Positions 5,453 through 5,588 of a DNA stretch of 5,588 bases are shown one piece after another. The position numbers and the translations under genes are program-made. The stretch is from Nitrospira sp. (GTDB taxonomy: Bacteria > Nitrospirota > Nitrospiria > Nitrospirales > Nitrospiraceae). The notes under the pieces are model-generated. The model was not told where the DNA came from. It saw nothing but the letters and a program-made list of their open reading frames with translations, and did no database searches. The stretch lies in contig JAOUEB010000113.1 in NCBI GenBank assembly GCA_029858925.1, positions 1 through 5,588 on the forward strand, given 5' to 3'. The first letter of the stretch is position 1. The number at the start of each line of letters is the position of its first letter.

Positions 5453-5588
5453 ATGTGGGCTATACGTGAAAAGAGCGACCAGGACGGTAGGGACAGCGAG
5501 AATTTTACCTTCCTCGGGAAGGGCGTTGACTTTAAGGGAGTTCTCGCGTTTGACTCGACCATCCGCATCGATGGGCGGGTTGAGGGAG
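5453..5588 (+). CDS. Bactofilin 2, N-terminal part (runs off the window)
   Basis: Only the first 45 codons are present; the gene continues beyond position 5588. After MWAIREKSDQDGRDSENFT comes FLGKGVDFKGVLAFDSTIRIDGRVEG (20-45), the entry into the bactofilin beta-helix. Over these 26 residues, 15 are identical to bactofilin 1 (FIGKGVDFKG...RIDG). The N-terminal tail is shorter (19 residues before the core against about 34) and again begins Met-Trp with basic residues close behind. The start at ATG 5453 is supported by that shared N-terminus and by AAAGGAG at 5434-5440, though the 12-nt spacing is on the long side; GGAAG at 5444-5448 is an alternative. It is probably a paralogue that could co-polymerise with bactofilin 1 or form a separate filament. 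The C-terminal extension, which often sets partner specificity, is not visible. Confidence 0.88.
   Translation, partial: MWAIREKSDQDGRDSENFTFLGKGVDFKGVLAFDSTIRIDGRVEG

Noticed and set aside
5343..5588. Plus-strand frame from ATG 5343, open to the window end (MKFVYLCTLRAADSSF...)
   Set aside because: It runs through the hairpin and out of frame across bactofilin 2, which has a clear family match. It has only a poorly spaced AAGG before it and no recognisable domain.

Overview
The window reads as one plus-strand block of bacterial chromosome with no mobile element, tRNA, rRNA or CRISPR. The order is mnmE (3' end only), mnmG, rsmG, parA, parB, bactofilin 1, bactofilin 2 (5' end only). This is the classic replication-origin-proximal cluster. 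The mix of moderate GC, a Soj-type ParA with Spo0J-type ParB, and bactofilins directly behind parAB fits a Gram-negative lineage such as Nitrospirota (a Nitrospira-like organism is my best guess). Deltaproteobacterial-type phyla (Myxococcota and relatives) remain possible; this is inference from protein style and synteny, not a database match.

Layout. Positions 1-336 hold the last 111 codons of mnmE, ending in the diagnostic FCIGK. After 15 nt comes complete mnmG (352-2232). MnmE and MnmG form the complex that modifies U34 of certain tRNAs. A 73-nt gap leads to rsmG (2306-2962), the 16S rRNA G527 (E. coli numbering) methyltransferase. Two perfect, identical 16-bp parS palindromes (TGTTCCACGTGGAACA) bracket rsmG: one at 2307-2322 overlaps its first codons, the other at 2979-2994 lies just after its stop and inside a plausible parAB promoter. 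parA (3065-3841) and parB (3819-4667) overlap by 23 nt and are probably translationally coupled.

A 179-bp AT-rich gap (4668-4846) follows, with a candidate promoter and a short direct repeat. Bactofilin 1 (4847-5332, 161 aa) comes next, then a 120-bp gap with a strong GC hairpin (5412-5433), then a second bactofilin (from 5453) that runs off the window. Both bactofilins start with Met-Trp and share a GKGVDFKG core motif.

How the genes work together. The left half is RNA modification (tRNA wobble uridine, 16S rRNA). The right half is a full ParABS chromosome-segregation module: ATPase ParA, CTP-dependent clamp ParB and its parS loading sites. It is followed by two polymer-forming cytoskeletal proteins that could scaffold or position it, as described for Myxococcus bactofilins. 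The most interesting points are the parS copies embedded in gene-expression signals (the rsmG start and the parAB promoter) and the tandem bactofilins next to parAB.
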